A DNA stretch of 37,615 nucleotides, taken from assembly GCA_017860575.1 (NCBI GenBank), contig JAGDMS010000006.1, positions 1 to 37,615 on the forward strand, read 5' to 3'. The position numbers were made by a program, and so were the translations under genes. Origin of the DNA: Deltaproteobacteria bacterium. Its GTDB lineage: Bacteria; Desulfobacterota; Binatia; HRBIN30. Below, piece by piece: positions 1 to 7,326 of this stretch. The notes beneath the pieces are model-generated. The model had not been told where the DNA came from and ran no database searches. It saw nothing but the letters and a program-made list of their open reading frames with translations. How positions within the stretch are numbered: position 1 is the first letter of the stretch; every line of letters begins with the position of its first letter.

Positions 1-323
1 CGCGACGCTCCCGTGCGTTGCATGTTGCGCGAAATTACGATGACCCGTGCCGGCCCTTGAGCGGGCGCGGTCACGTCCGGTCCAGTCGTTCCAGCGTCGG
101 AGTCTACGATCCGTGGCGTACTCTCCGGCCCCTGCAGCAGACGCGTGGAAGGGATGGACATATCGCGCGTCTCCGCCTTGACGTTCGGTGGCGGAGAGTC
201 GGCAAAGTGCACCACACCACGGTCGTCAGTCCACTTGTATGCAACTTGCGCCGTGACCGCGGAACAGCAAACCACGAAGAGGCTCCACCCAACAACGAAC
301 AACGGGGCTCGGCACTCAATCAT
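1..323 (-). CDS. DUF4124-domain secreted protein, 3' part beyond the left edge
   Basis: This frame is missing from the ORF track because it runs off the window without a stop. I translated it by hand from the ATG at 323 to base 3 and found about 107 uninterrupted codons. A hydrophobic signal sequence (about residues 6-25, ending near VTAQ) is followed by YKWTDDRGVVHFADSPPP, the typical start of a DUF4124 domain (YKWxDxxGxxxFxDxPP). A less ordered Pro/Thr-rich stretch comes next. A GGGAGGTGA ribosome-binding-like sequence lies about 15 nt upstream, which is rather far. The start is 36 bp after the fimT-like stop on the same strand, so it is probably the last visible gene of the minor-pilin operon. 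DUF4124 proteins are commonly periplasmic and often sit beside pilus genes; their biochemical role is not known to me. Confidence 0.75.
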   Translation of the reverse strand, partial: MIECRAPLFVVGWSLFVVCCSAVTAQVAYKWTDDRGVVHFADSPPPNVKAETRDMSIPSTRLLQGPESTPRIVDSDAGTTGPDVTAPAQGPARVIVISRNMQRTGAS

Positions 324-359
324 AGTTGGTAAGGACCGTCACCTCCCGTTGGCAACGCC

Positions 360-809
360 TTAGTTCGCCACGGGCTTGCCCGTCGGATAGATCGTAACGG
401 TTTTGAAGTCCCCGGCGGGGTCCTGGAGCCTGAACGTGACAGTCGTGGGCGGATTCAGTAGCCCGCGCGCATCGTAGGTCACGGTGATTGGATTGTCGCT
501 CGCGATGGCGATGCCGGGACCGTAGGTGTCTAGGTTTTCGGTGTAGTAGGTCGTCGATCCACTCAAGTCGGTCACCTGAATTGACGCGGGTGGGGTAAAC
601 ACCATGCGTCGCGGCGTATTGCTGGCGATTGCCCCGCCACGGGTCCGGTAGAGCGCGCTTATCACCTCGCGCTGAGCGCTGACCAGGCTGGCTTTATTAC
701 GCAACGTGCTCACCGCCGGCACGGCAATGGTATAGAGCACTCCAACAATGCCGAGTGTGGCGACAACCTCGACCAGCGAAAAGCCGTGACTTGACCGAAG
801 GGGCTGCAT
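360..809 (-). CDS. FimT/FimU-GspH family minor pseudopilin
   Basis: 149 aa. The N-terminus carries a class III prepilin signal, HG|FSLVEVVATLG, with Gly before the cleavage site and Glu at position +5 of the mature protein, followed by the usual hydrophobic helix (about residues 10-32). The rest is a beta-rich globular domain of the size expected for GspH/FimT pseudopilins. The product should be processed by the prepilin peptidase and act in the pilus-initiation or pseudopilus tip complex at the inner membrane. It starts one base after the stop of the upstream pilX-like gene (TAG C ATG), with no obvious ribosome binding site of its own, so translational coupling is likely. The family is clear; the exact orthologue (FimU or FimT) is not settled by sequence alone. 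Confidence 0.85.
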   Translation of the reverse strand: MQPLRSSHGFSLVEVVATLGIVGVLYTIAVPAVSTLRNKASLVSAQREVISALYRTRGGAIASNTPRRMVFTPPASIQVTDLSGSTTYYTENLDTYGPGIAIASDNPITVTYDARGLLNPPTTVTFRLQDPAGDFKTVTIYPTGKPVAN

Positions 810-810
810 G

Positions 811-2109
811 CTAGCGAAACTGTTGGAAGGTGAGTAACTGCAGCGGCATGACCGCCGCGGCGTACCGGTTTAGGTTGGTGGTGCTGTACTGCATCAGCGA
901 GTTCCCGCCGCCATCGTCCTTGTACGATGGGATGCCCACGTATTCAGGATTCGTGGCCCAGGGTGTCTTGATGTTGGCCACCAGCGTGGTGCCGCGCATC
1001 CATCCCGGACCGTTGCCGGTGTGTTCGTAGCTTCCCGTACCGATGGCCAGCATCAAGCCGTCGTACTGAAACCCGCCGTTGAATTTCAGCGCGCCGGTCA
1101 CCAATATGATGCCCGCCCCGGTCCAGTTGTTGGGGAACGACGCATCACCATCGATCGCAATGATCTTCGGATTGCTGGTGCTGCCGCCGGTAAAGCCGGG
1201 GTCACTCAAGGAATGGAAATCGGCGGCTTCCGTGACGCTCTTGACGAGCTGTTTGAGGTACTTCACTCGAATCAAGCGTGGATCGCCGACGAGCAGCGGC
1301 ACATTGGCGCTCACCGGATCGTAGGGGTTGTCGGCAGTCGGCAGGAAGTTCTCCGTTGCGGTGCCCGTAAACGGAAGACAGCTCTGGTAGGAGGTGGGTC
1401 GCTTGTCGACGATAGCGGCATCAACGAGCGCTCGCGCAGCGTTCGTGGTGACGGCGACCGTCGGAAAGCATCCACTTCCACCGACGTCAACTCCGGTCAC
1501 CTGGCGCGCGTTGCTGCTGAAGGTGCCAAAATTTACGGACGGGCCGGGCAACACGAGCACGCCCGGCATGCTGCGTCCCGCCAGAAAGGCATCAAAGACC
1601 TTGAGCTGTTCCTGCACGGCGGCGAGCGCCCCGCCCGGCATGCTGGCAACCGACGTAATCATGATCCGGTTGTTTGTGTCGGTTTTCGATTTGACGCTGG
1701 CCGCTTGAGTGAGTGCGCCGGGTTCCGTGCGGTCATTCGTGAGGAAGACCTGGAAGGTGCCCGACGCGAAGCTCGTAGGAGCGATCAGTGGCTTGTTCGT
1801 GGTCGCGTTGGAAAGGCCGGTCGAGCCGTTCAAGGCGGAGTAAACGGTGGCATCGATGAGGTCGCCGTTGTTCGCCGCGTCCAGAAGTTTCTGATTGAGC
1901 GTTGCGCCCGCGCGGAGTTGGGCACGCAGGGTTTCGCGTGCATACTCAGCACCGGCTGCCGCGACCGACCGTGCGCCCTTACTGAGCCGATCCATACCGG
2001 ACACCCGCAGGCTCGCGACCGAGTTCTGTAATACCGCGAGTCCGAGAACGGTCAGCAGCACGAAGGCGAGCAGCGCAAAGACCAAGGCCGCGCCCTGCTG
2101 ATCCGTCAT
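811..2109 (-). CDS. pilX: PilX-like minor pilin assembly protein
   Basis: About 432 aa from the chosen ATG (MTDQQGAALV). The N-terminal QQGAALVFALLAFVLLTVLG matches PilX-type proteins, whose N-terminal helix lacks the canonical Glu+5 of major pilins. The remaining roughly 400 residues are a large extracytoplasmic domain with no motif I recognise; it is much longer than classical PilX (about 200 aa), so extra domains are possible. The ORF is open to 2166. Starts at 2109 and 2145 both have a GAGG ribosome binding site 6-7 nt upstream, so the start is uncertain; I prefer 2109 because it follows the pilW stop by 13 bp and gives a short leader. It belongs to the pilV-pilW-pilX-fimT operon. Long PilX-like proteins of this kind are common in delta-proteobacterial pilus clusters. 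Confidence 0.8.
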   Translation of the reverse strand: MTDQQGAALVFALLAFVLLTVLGLAVLQNSVASLRVSGMDRLSKGARSVAAAGAEYARETLRAQLRAGATLNQKLLDAANNGDLIDATVYSALNGSTGLSNATTNKPLIAPTSFASGTFQVFLTNDRTEPGALTQAASVKSKTDTNNRIMITSVASMPGGALAAVQEQLKVFDAFLAGRSMPGVLVLPGPSVNFGTFSSNARQVTGVDVGGSGCFPTVAVTTNAARALVDAAIVDKRPTSYQSCLPFTGTATENFLPTADNPYDPVSANVPLLVGDPRLIRVKYLKQLVKSVTEAADFHSLSDPGFTGGSTSNPKIIAIDGDASFPNNWTGAGIILVTGALKFNGGFQYDGLMLAIGTGSYEHTGNGPGWMRGTTLVANIKTPWATNPEYVGIPSYKDDGGGNSLMQYSTTNLNRYAAAVMPLQLLTFQQFR

Positions 2110-2122
2110 CAATTGCCTCGGC

Positions 2123-2770
2123 TTACGAACAGGTGGGAAGGACATTGGCTTGCCTCGTTCCGACATCGCCCTTGAGGGTTCTGGTGACGACGCTTCCCTT
2201 GTAGGTGCCGGTGCCGGTCAATCGGGTTGAGATGTACGTCGTGGTGCCGGTGGTCAGCACCTCCTCCGCCGTCTGTTTGGTGATGACCGCAGTGCACGGA
2301 TCCACGCGATAAAAGGTGAGTGAGAATCCCGTCACCCCGGCTGCCACCGGCTGCGGGGTCGCCGGAGTCCATCCGCCCACACCGCTCCACGCCTCCTGCG
2401 TTCGCATCAACTTGCCATCGACTACCGCATAGCTGATGCGCTCGGAGACGTTGTCAGCGTTGACGTCGCCGACAAACACAATGCTATCCGCCTGCGTGTC
2501 GGCAACCAGCCCTTGAAAAACCGGCTGGGACACGCCGTCGGTGATATAGCCCGCCGCCCGCAGGTCATCTTGCAGGAGAACGATCGCGGTCGCGACATCG
2601 AGCTGAGCATCGACCATCCGAGACTGGTAGCCGACCGAGTTGAAGGTGCCGCTCACCAGCGCCGTGGTGGCGGCACCGACAACGGAGAACAGGACAACGC
2701 TCACCATTACCTCGCTGATGCTCATGCCACGCTGATTGTCGATGCGTCGGGGTATCATCGCGAGCGCCAT
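2123..2770 (-). CDS. pilW: PilW-like minor pilin
   Basis: 215 aa from ATG 2770, which overlaps the pilV stop (TGATG). The ORF-track start at 2911 lies inside pilV and is not credible. The prepilin motif QRG|MSISEVMVSVVLFSVVGA has Gly at -1 and Glu at +5, followed by a hydrophobic helix. A Cys pair near the middle and C-terminus (DPCTAV and the terminal PTCS) could form the disulfide often seen in minor pilins. PilW-type proteins form, with PilV, PilX and FimU, the complex that primes pilus assembly in the inner membrane. The gene order V-W-X here matches Pseudomonas-type minor pilin clusters. Confidence in the family is high; the exact symbol rests mainly on position and size. Confidence 0.82.
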   Translation of the reverse strand: MALAMIPRRIDNQRGMSISEVMVSVVLFSVVGAATTALVSGTFNSVGYQSRMVDAQLDVATAIVLLQDDLRAAGYITDGVSQPVFQGLVADTQADSIVFVGDVNADNVSERISYAVVDGKLMRTQEAWSGVGGWTPATPQPVAAGVTGFSLTFYRVDPCTAVITKQTAEEVLTTGTTTYISTRLTGTGTYKGSVVTRTLKGDVGTRQANVLPTCS

Positions 2771-3243
2771 CAGAACCCGACAGCCCGGATCGTCGAAAAA
2801 ACGACCCGGTGCTGCAGGTTGTATTTGGTCCAGCTCACTCGGACGGCGATGGTCTTCGTGAACGGAAGCGGAGTGTTGTCCGATATCTTCCAGGTGCGAG
2901 TGTATCCGCACTTCTCACCGCTACAGGTGGTGCCGTCCGGCGCCAGCGGATTGGCATTGCTCAAGGTCGCGCTGGGCGCCACATAATCGGAGGTCGCAGC
3001 GAGACGGGGATCGCTATAGGGGATGGCGTTGACCTTATCTGCCAAGTCCATCGCCAGTGCCGAGGCCGCGAGGAATCCGTACGACCGGACACCGTTACGC
3101 ACGCCACTGCTTTGAACGTAGGCCAGGGGCATCAGAGCCAGGCTCAGCAGAGAGACAGCGATGAGCACCTCCAGCAACGAGAGGCCCGCCTGGCCGCTCA
3201 GCCGCTGGGAAGACGAGGCTGGCATCGGCGCCCGCACGAGCAC
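2770..3243 (-). CDS. pilV: PilV-like minor pilin
   Basis: Up to 157 aa. The first possible start is GTG at 3243; an ATG at 3225 (MPASSSQRL) is equally plausible and gives a more usual leader. The prepilin signal GQAG|LSLLEVLIAVSLLSLAL has Gly at -1 and Glu at +5 and is characteristic of PilV/GspI-type pseudopilins. The C-terminal domain contains a Cys pair (TTCSGEKCGYTRTW), probably a disulfide. The gene begins 4 bp after the stop of the YVTN gene and overlaps pilW by one base, so it is cotranscribed. It is expected to be a priming-complex subunit at the inner membrane or pilus tip. Confidence 0.83.
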   Translation of the reverse strand: MLVRAPMPASSSQRLSGQAGLSLLEVLIAVSLLSLALMPLAYVQSSGVRNGVRSYGFLAASALAMDLADKVNAIPYSDPRLAATSDYVAPSATLSNANPLAPDGTTCSGEKCGYTRTWKISDNTPLPFTKTIAVRVSWTKYNLQHRVVFSTIRAVGF

Positions 3244-3246
3244 ACC

Positions 3247-4254
3247 TTAGATGTCGCGGATAACGCTAGCGACCGCAGTGGGCGTGCCGCCGAGCGTCAC
3301 GCTGCCGGTGGGGCGCAGCGAGTTCGGCTTGAGTTGATAGAAGACCAAGCTGCCGCTGCCGTAGTTGGGAATGAGAAGCGAGTTGCCATGTGGTGTGACG
3401 TTGAGTTCGTACGGCGATGCCGTTGCACCCATGCTGATGGTACGATCCAGTGAGCCACTCTTTCGGAGGAAGGAGACGGTACCGTCGTCGGAATTTGTGA
3501 CATACACCGCATCGACCGTCGGGTCCGGATTCACGAGCACCGCCCAAGGTGCCGTCCCGACAGTGGTCGTGCCGGAGATTGTGCCGGTCGCCGTCGCTAC
3601 GACTGTTACCACACTGTTGTTGACGTTGCTGACGTATGCGATGCTGCCGTCAGGAGAAAGAGAGACATACCAGGGGAAGTCGCCGACCGGGATTTCTCCC
3701 GTCACCGTGAGCGAGGTCGCATCGATGACCGAGAGGGTCCCGGAGGCCCGGTTCGTCACATAGATTGGCGTGCCCCCCGGGGCAACGGCAATGTGCCCGG
3801 GGAAGCTGCCTACCGCAACCGTCGCGCGGACGCTCCGACTGGCCGTGTCAACCACGGAGACGCTGTTGGAAAACGTGTTGGCGACGTACAGGGTGGCGCC
3901 GTCCGGGCTCAGCGCGATACCCTCGGGCGCCCCGCCTACCGGAATATTGGCAACCGTCGCATTCAAACTCGTCGCGATCACCGAGATCGAATTCGATCCC
4001 CGATTGCTGACATAGAGGGTTGTCGAATCAGGCGACGCTTCAATGTCCACAGGCGTGTTTCCCACCGGAATCGCCGTTAGAATATTGATAGTGTCGATAT
4101 CAACGACCTGGACCACGTTGGTCGTTGTGTTGGTCACATAGGCAACGGTTCGAAGGGTGGCGTGAGCGGCTCCAAGTGGAGCGATGCCCATGGCAAGACC
4201 CACCATCATGAGTGTCCACCGAGATGCATCCCGCTTGGAAGGCGACGTATTCAT
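3247..4254 (-). CDS. Secreted YVTN-repeat beta-propeller protein heading the minor-pilin operon
   Basis: 335 aa from ATG 4254, which is preceded by GGAGAGGAG; the track start at 4278 lacks such support. A signal peptide (TLMMVGLAMGIAPLGAAHA) is followed by about seven repeats of the YVTN type, for example AYVTNTTTNVVQVVDIDT, LYVSNRGSNSISVIATS, LYVANTFSNSVSVVDTA and IYVTNRASGTLSVIDAT, alternating with (I/V)PVGxxPxxIxxSPDG. This predicts a seven-bladed periplasmic or surface beta-propeller. No catalytic motif is visible. It is the first gene of the operon, 4 bp upstream of pilV. PilY1, which also has a beta-propeller domain, is often found in such operons but is not seen here, so this protein might take part of its place; that is inference. 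Some YVTN proteins are surface-layer or quinohaemoprotein-like, so the role remains open. Confidence 0.85.
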   Translation of the reverse strand: MNTSPSKRDASRWTLMMVGLAMGIAPLGAAHATLRTVAYVTNTTTNVVQVVDIDTINILTAIPVGNTPVDIEASPDSTTLYVSNRGSNSISVIATSLNATVANIPVGGAPEGIALSPDGATLYVANTFSNSVSVVDTASRSVRATVAVGSFPGHIAVAPGGTPIYVTNRASGTLSVIDATSLTVTGEIPVGDFPWYVSLSPDGSIAYVSNVNNSVVTVVATATGTISGTTTVGTAPWAVLVNPDPTVDAVYVTNSDDGTVSFLRKSGSLDRTISMGATASPYELNVTPHGNSLLIPNYGSGSLVFYQLKPNSLRPTGSVTLGGTPTAVASVIRDI

Positions 4255-4295
4255 TGTAGGCTCCTCTCCCTTCGGCACTGCCCACCTTCGACAAA

Positions 4296-4311
4296 AGCAA
4301 TCGACATGCCG
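4296..4311 (-). promoter_or_regulatory. Candidate sigma54 (-24/-12) promoter of the minor-pilin operon
   Basis: On the minus strand the sequence reads CGGCATGTCGATTGCT, a good fit to TGGCACG-N4-TTGCW with the invariant GG and GC ten bases apart. The predicted transcription start would be near 4286, leaving a leader of about 32 nt before the ATG at 4254. Pilin genes in many proteobacteria are sigma54-dependent, so the context fits. No experimental support is possible from sequence alone. Confidence 0.5.
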
Positions 4312-4382
4312 CTATCTCAGGGCGTACGAAGGTGTGATGGCGGCAGCCGTCAAACTTGCACCCCTGATGAATCGTCGCCGGA

Positions 4383-4545
4383 GCGACAAGACTATGACGC
4401 TTTTGCTGGATCGACGATGCGCCGACGCTTTTCTCTGAACAACGACAATGTGACGCTTTCTGCGGAGCGACAATACTCTACCGCTCTAGCCTGCCCGACA
4501 ATACACTGCCTCCATTATCTGAGTGACGATACGATGACGCAGCTA
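4383..4545. repeat. Six degenerate direct repeats with ~28-bp periodicity
   Basis: Units begin near 4383, 4411, 4442, 4467, 4495 and 4523. The best are GCGACAAGACTATGACGCTTTT, TCGACGATGCGCCGACGCTTTT and ACGACAATGTGACGCTTTC; later units keep CGACAATAC or TGACGATACGATGACGC. Start-to-start distances are 28, 31, 25, 28 and 28 bp. They lie about 75-230 bp upstream of the sigma54-like promoter, which is enhancer distance. They also resemble, from memory, the multiple transposase-binding repeats at IS21-family ends. The sequence does not decide between these two readings. Confidence 0.55.
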
Positions 4546-5025
4546 TGCGGTTTGCCTGGCAATTCGGCTGGGCAGTTGGTGGATTCAATCGGGTTTTCTC
4601 TTGCGACAACACGAAGCGACGCCGCGGCCAAGCACTGATCCAAGGCAACCCGCTTCCGAGAGTTCCGACGAACAGCCGTGGACGCGCCGTCGGCGTCGCG
4701 GGCTCACGGCATAGGCACGCCGTGTGAGCGCCTCGTGCAAGCGCCGTTCAACATCGTCGCTCGGGTTGACGAATACGTCGCGTAGCTGGTGTCACCAGCG
4801 TACCCCTTCGCGCCGCAGGGGATTGGTGTCACGACGCATCCCCGCCTGCGCCGAGGTTGGTGTGGTACAAGACACGCTACGCTGTCGCCAAGATGCGTAT
4901 GACGTTCCAGGTTGCGGGCGCGCCCATCACGGTGTCCGACAAGACCGGAACCGTCCAGGGTGGCATGAACTTCTCGGAAGACGCTGCCATCCAGAGCCCT
5001 GCCCCTGCTGAACCGGAGGTCGACG
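4546..5025. other. Gene-poor stretch, possibly with a decayed coding remnant
   Basis: No convincing gene. It holds an imperfect hairpin (GCTCACGGC at 4702-4710 against GCCGTGTGAGC at 4719-4729). A plus-strand frame at about 4857-5025 reads protein-like (YAVAKMRMTFQVAGAPITVS, then SDKTGTVQGGMNFSEDAA), but it has no ribosome binding site and runs into antisense of the Thr/Pro repeats. I treat it as a possible remnant and assign no function. Confidence 0.35.
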
Positions 5026-6585
5026 CTATCCTCCGCGTCGTGTGCGCGTCGGCGTTGGAGTTCGGGTCGGCGTTCTCGTCGGGGTTAGTGTCCGGGTCGG
5101 CGTTGGGTTACCCGTCGGCGTTGCCGTAGACGTAGGTGCCGGGGTCGGCGGAAAGGTGGACGTCGGCGTCGTCGTCGCAGTAGGTGTCCGCGTAGGCGTT
5201 GGGGTGGCTGACGCCGGTGCCGTAGGTGTGGGTGAAGGGGTCGGCGAAGGTGCGGACGTCGGCGTCGTGGTCGCCGTTGGTGTCCGGGTCGGTGTTGGGG
5301 TGTTCGTCGGAACCGACGTGGGGGTCAAGGTCGGAGTAACGGTTGCCGTCCTCGTTGGTGTTGACGTCACGGTCGGGGTACGTGTCCTCGTAGGTGTTGC
5401 CGTTATCGTCGGTGTCGGCGTCGGTGGATTCGGGCAACACACGAACCCTGCGCTCCATGCGGGAAGGGTTGTCCCGAACAACGTGCCGGTGTGCCCGTTC
5501 CCGCTCGCGTCCGCCGCCGTGGCACCACTCCCATCGTCCAGTTTCCAGTGGGCGAGCAGACCCCCGGCCGTATCGTCGCACTGCCCCGACCCGCCGCTGA
5601 AAATGGCTGCGACCTGGCTAGCGCTCAGTCCAATCGCGTAGACCCGTACGTCGTCCAGCGTCCCGGTCAGCCACGCGGGATCGCCCGGCGCCCACCCCAG
5701 CGTGACGTCCGTCGTGCTGCGGTAAATGAGCGCTCCCGCAGGCCACGTTACGGCACTGCCATCGGCGACACCGTCGATGTAGACTTGCAGCGTGCTCCCG
5801 TCCAAGGTGCCTGCAACGTGGTGCCATTGCCCCGCCATCAGTGGGAGGCCGCTTGATGCGGTGTGGACGCCAAAGGCGTTGTCATTCACCGTAAAGGCAT
5901 AACCGTTCGCTGAGACGGACAATTCCCACGCGGTGCGGTTGATCCCGCCGCTCTGCCCCGCAATGAAGTAGTGACCGGTCGTCGGCACATAGACCCACGC
6001 CGCCACGGACATCGTATTACCGGTGAACCACCACAGCCCGGTATCGACATACTGACGCTGCGAAGCCGTGAAAGTCAGGCCCACTTGCGTTCCGTTGGCG
6101 CACGCCGGCGCTGCAGGCGGCGTGCGCGTGGGCGTGAGCGCCGGTGTCACGGTCCGTGTGGGCGTACTGGGTCGCGTGGCCGTCGGCAGCAATGTGGCGG
6201 TCGTGCTGCTCGTTGGTGGCGGCGGGGGCAAAGTCGGTGTGACAAGTGGTGAGGCTGTGGGCGTTGTCGTTGCTGCCGCAGTTGGCGTCAATGCCACGTA
6301 GCAACCTTGGAGGGCCCAATTTACCATCGTCAGGATCTCATCCACGGTCACTTGGTCGTCATCATTGATGTCTCCCGGACACGCTTGCGCTAGCGCACCA
6401 TTGCTGACGGGACAGCCCTGCAGAGCGACATTCACAACTGTGAGGATTTCGTCCACGGTGACTCGCTGGTCGCCGTTGATATCACCCGGGCACACTTGCG
6501 CGACCGCATTATCGGCGACGAAGACTGCCGATGCTGCCTGCAACACTAGTGTCAGCAGCATTGCCGCTACGGGTTGCTTGTTCAT
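5026..6585 (-). CDS. Secreted protein: paired dockerin-like EF-hands, LamG-like domain, Thr/Pro tail
   Basis: 519 aa from ATG 6585 (GGAGGG upstream; the 6609 start is less likely). Order: signal peptide to about residue 30; two dockerin-like EF-hand repeats, [20 protein letters not shown] and [20 protein letters not shown], each with a D-x-N-x-D calcium-loop pattern and each closing with a Cys; a Thr/Pro linker; a LamG/concanavalin-like lectin domain ([19 protein letters not shown], then [19 protein letters not shown] and [20 protein letters not shown]); and a C-terminal Thr/Pro-rich tail of about 130 residues ending TRTRRGG. The protein is probably exported and calcium-stabilised. Ending inside low-complexity repeat is odd and suggests a missing C-terminal domain or a frameshift. 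No cohesin or cellulosome genes are nearby, so cellulosome assembly is not implied. Confidence 0.8.
   Translation of the reverse strand: MNKQPVAAMLLTLVLQAASAVFVADNAVAQVCPGDINGDQRVTVDEILTVVNVALQGCPVSNGALAQACPGDINDDDQVTVDEILTMVNWALQGCYVALTPTAAATTTPTASPLVTPTLPPPPPTSSTTATLLPTATRPSTPTRTVTPALTPTRTPPAAPACANGTQVGLTFTASQRQYVDTGLWWFTGNTMSVAAWVYVPTTGHYFIAGQSGGINRTAWELSVSANGYAFTVNDNAFGVHTASSGLPLMAGQWHHVAGTLDGSTLQVYIDGVADGSAVTWPAGALIYRSTTDVTLGWAPGDPAWLTGTLDDVRVYAIGLSASQVAAIFSGGSGQCDDTAGGLLAHWKLDDGSGATAADASGNGHTGTLFGTTLPAWSAGFVCCPNPPTPTPTITATPTRTRTPTVTSTPTRTATVTPTLTPTSVPTNTPTPTRTPTATTTPTSAPSPTPSPTPTAPASATPTPTRTPTATTTPTSTFPPTPAPTSTATPTGNPTPTRTLTPTRTPTRTPTPTRTRRGG
5030..5435 (-). repeat. Thr/Pro-codon low-complexity repeat tract
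   Basis: The 3' end of the LamG-like gene consists of hexamer-rich repeats that read GTCGGC/GTCGGT-like on the plus strand and encode [16 protein letters not shown]-type units. The 16-residue unit [16 protein letters not shown] appears twice almost unchanged. Such tracts favour slippage and misassembly, so the end of this gene should be read with caution. The antisense frames (VGVGV...) are artefacts. Confidence 0.75.
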
Positions 6586-6588
6586 GCA

Positions 6589-6618
6589 ATCCCTCCGTTG
6601 CCCCACCAAAGGAGGGAT
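6589..6618 (-). promoter_or_regulatory. Hairpin masking the ribosome binding site of the LamG-like gene
   Basis: In the minus-strand RNA, ATCCCTCC (6618-6611) can pair perfectly with GGAGGGAT (6596-6589) across a 14-nt loop. The 3' arm is the Shine-Dalgarno sequence, three bases before the ATG at 6585. This eight-pair stem would block ribosome binding when formed, a layout seen in translational riboswitches and RNA thermometers. Confidence 0.5.
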
Positions 6619-6712
6619 ATCCGTAGGGTGGATCGTAAACGGGTTCGCGTTGTCACACCAGGGACGCAGGAAGATACTGCGCCTTCAACTCGCACATATC
6701 TACTTGGAGGAG

Positions 6713-7099
6713 CTAGTTGGCCCTTAAACCCACCGCGAGGCTTGTTTCCCTCGGCAAGCGTTGCGGTAGCGGAGAACTGTGCCCGCGCTGTCGAACCGGG
6801 GTAGCGTCCCCATTGGACCGGTCTTCGTCTGTCTCCAGCGCACAGCGAAGGCAATACGCCGCGGCGTCATTACTCGTTTCGTAGCAGACGGTCGTGCTGG
6901 CACGCCCGCAACGGGTACAACCGTAGCAATCTACGGTCCGTTCCGCCATCCACCGTTGATCGGCACGCAGAATTTCTACGTTTGGTTTTGAATGCAGGAG
7001 GTGGGCAACGTAATCCACGAGGTCCTGTCGGTCCGCCGGCCCATCGTTCGGTAGGAAAATCCCGCCGCCAACAAATGAGAGATGCACAACATCCGTCAT
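6713..7099 (-). CDS. Small Cys-rich (putative zinc-binding) hypothetical protein
   Basis: 128 aa, ATG at 7099 preceded by GGAGAGG at good spacing. Six cysteines fall in a compact block: CYGCTRC (C58, C61, C64), C72, and CLRC (C83, C86), a pattern consistent with one or two zinc sites. The N-terminal part (VVHLSFVGGGIFLPNDGP, then DLVDYVAHLLHSKPNVEIL) looks like a small folded domain; the C-terminal 40 residues are basic and low in structure. There is no signal peptide, so it is probably cytoplasmic. It lies upstream of the LamG-like gene on the same strand with a gap of about 130 bp. I do not recognise the family. Confidence 0.55.
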   Translation of the reverse strand: MTDVVHLSFVGGGIFLPNDGPADRQDLVDYVAHLLHSKPNVEILRADQRWMAERTVDCYGCTRCGRASTTVCYETSNDAAAYCLRCALETDEDRSNGDATPVRQRGHSSPLPQRLPRETSLAVGLRAN

Positions 7100-7215
7100 G
7101 TCAAAATTCCTCTCCGCCTACCTGTCGCTGCTGGGCTCTGGCACGCGGTCGCCGAAGCGCGCGAACCTGCAAAGGTAGCGCCCATGACTAGACGGTCGGG
7201 AACTAACCGTCAATA

Positions 7216-7229
7216 TAGGGTTTTCCCTA
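7216..7229. promoter_or_regulatory. Short perfect inverted repeat, operator-like
   Basis: TAGGG-TTTT-CCCTA, in an AT-richer patch about 100 bp before the truncated gene at 7327 and about 115 bp upstream of the Cys-rich gene on the other strand. It could be an operator between divergent promoters. Five-base arms are short, so chance cannot be excluded. Confidence 0.25.
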
Positions 7230-7326
7230 GTGAAGCCTTCTCCTGTGAAAAATCCCGCTGCGCCCTAATCATCCGCCAGAACACGACGCCAACGGTCGCT
7301 CACGCGGAAGCACAAGGAGTTAGCGC

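Noticed and set aside
1021-2031. 336-aa plus-strand ORF
   Set aside because: Antisense shadow of the pilX-like gene; Arg/Gly-rich with no motif.
4383-4545. CRISPR array
   Set aside because: Units are degenerate and the intervals of 6-10 bp are too short for spacers.
4545-5011. ORFs of 60 and 95 aa in the gene-poor stretch
   Set aside because: No ribosome binding sites, no coding-like composition and mutual overlap.
5042-5641. 199-aa VGVGVRVGV-type ORF
   Set aside because: Reverse of the Thr/Pro codon tract; the apparent repeats only mirror the TPT coding repeats.
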